NCBI GenBank assembly: GCA_937124505.1
Contig: CAKZKV010000224.1
Span: 1 to 5,565 of the forward strand
Direction of reading: 5' to 3'
Source of the DNA: an uncultured Alphaproteobacteria bacterium
GTDB lineage: Bacteria > Pseudomonadota > Alphaproteobacteria > Micavibrionales > Micavibrionaceae
DNA length: 5,565 nt
In this document: positions 5,132 to 5,565 of the stretch, in pieces
Numbering within the stretch: the stretch's first letter is position 1
Layout of the letters: every line of letters starts with the position of its first letter
The notes under the pieces: model-generated
What the model was told of the DNA's origin: nothing
Seen by the model: the letters and a program-made list of their open reading frames with translations, nothing else
Databases searched by the model: none
Position numbers and translations under genes: made by a program

Positions 5132-5565
5132 TTATCCGCCATTCGAAAAGAAAAAGGACAGTGCATCCTCATATTTCTTCAACCAGAACATAAAAATAGC
5201 AGACGTCACCAATGTCATTGTCAGCATTGAGAGCAGGATTTGTATCGGCAGGGAAAGAATAAATACTTGTATCTGCGGCATCAGGCGCGCCAGTACCCCC
5301 ATACCGATATACAACAAAAAGGAGACAATGATAAACGGCGCGGCGATCTGTACGCCTGTTTTGAAACTGACCGCGACGGCCCTTGTGATGACTTCGCTCA
5401 TGTCTCCCATGACCAGAATGCCGCCAATCGGAAACATATGATAGCTTTCGTATAATCCATAGAGCAAAACACTATAGAGGTTAGAGACAAACAAAAGTAC
5501 CACGCCCGTCACCGACAGGAACGCGCCGATAATCGAGCCCTGCGCCGCAAAGGCCGGGTTAAAAA
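5132..5565 (-). CDS. fliR: Flagellar export-gate protein FliR, C-terminal part (partial)
   Basis: The open frame runs off the right edge, leaving the last ~143 residues of a protein of about 255. The visible part starts FNPAFAAQGSIIGAFLSV, includes NLYSVLLYGLYESYHMFPIGG (the family's QGS, then N/G-x-x-x-x-L-x-x-L-x-x-S-Y, then P-I-G pattern), and then three hydrophobic stretches, the last ending MTLVTSAIFMFWLKKYEDAL. FliR is a membrane part of the type III export gate together with FliP and FliQ. An internal GTG at 5512 is not the start because the conserved motif continues upstream of it. In most flagellar clusters flhB follows fliR, but here ybgC starts 17 nt after the stop on the same strand. 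Confidence 0.93.
   Translation of the reverse strand, partial: FNPAFAAQGSIIGAFLSVTGVVLLFVSNLYSVLLYGLYESYHMFPIGGILVMGDMSEVITRAVAVSFKTGVQIAAPFIIVSFLLYIGMGVLARLMPQIQVFILSLPIQILLSMLTMTLVTSAIFMFWLKKYEDALSFFFSNGG

Noticed and set aside
5049..5441. Plus-strand open frame of 130 codons opposite ybgC and fliR
   Set aside because: Runs antisense to two well-supported genes and has no recognisable domain or ribosome binding site.

Overview
The window is a flagellar and cell-envelope gene cluster from a Gram-negative bacterium, most likely an alphaproteobacterium. Three things point there: the FlgB/FlgC/FliE rod-gene trio, an alphaproteobacterial-style TolQ/TolR pair, and an FlhB C-domain homologue (FhlB) divergent from flgB. 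The genus cannot be told from sequence alone. I see no tRNA, rRNA, CRISPR array or insertion sequence.

Layout, left to right. (1) Bases 1-138, minus strand: the 5' end of a fliO-like gene that runs off the left edge. (2) Bases 144-1510, minus strand: two unrecognised, AT-richer genes joined by a 1-nt TAATG overlap. One encodes a zinc-ribbon protein and the other a protein with a single N-terminal membrane anchor. They lie between fhlB and fliO and have a candidate sigma70 promoter of their own. (3) Bases 1584-1973, minus strand: fhlB, an FlhB C-domain-only protein. (4) Bases 1974-2004: a 31-bp divergent gap that holds a good sigma54 (-24/-12) promoter facing flgB. (5) Bases 2005-3205, plus strand: flgB-flgC-fliE, the proximal rod proteins and the MS-ring/rod adaptor. 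(6) Bases 3206-3331: a convergent, AT-rich intergenic spacer. (7) Bases 3332-5565, minus strand: fliR (C-terminal part)-ybgC-tolQ-tolR.

How the genes fit together. FliO, FliR and FhlB belong to or assist the flagellar type III export gate. FliE, FlgB and FlgC are the first substrates through that gate and build the proximal rod. YbgC, TolQ and TolR begin a Tol-Pal operon, which links the inner membrane proton-motive force to outer-membrane constriction at division. Two things break the usual order. The flgB-flgC-fliE run is not followed by fliQ-fliR-flhB; fliR lies on the opposite strand and leads into ybgC. The Tol operon stops after tolR, where tolA-tolB-pal would be expected.

The most notable items are the unknown two-gene cassette placed inside the export-gene run, and the sigma54 promoter whose predicted transcript would start about 2 nt before the flgB ATG, implying a leaderless or nearly leaderless mRNA.
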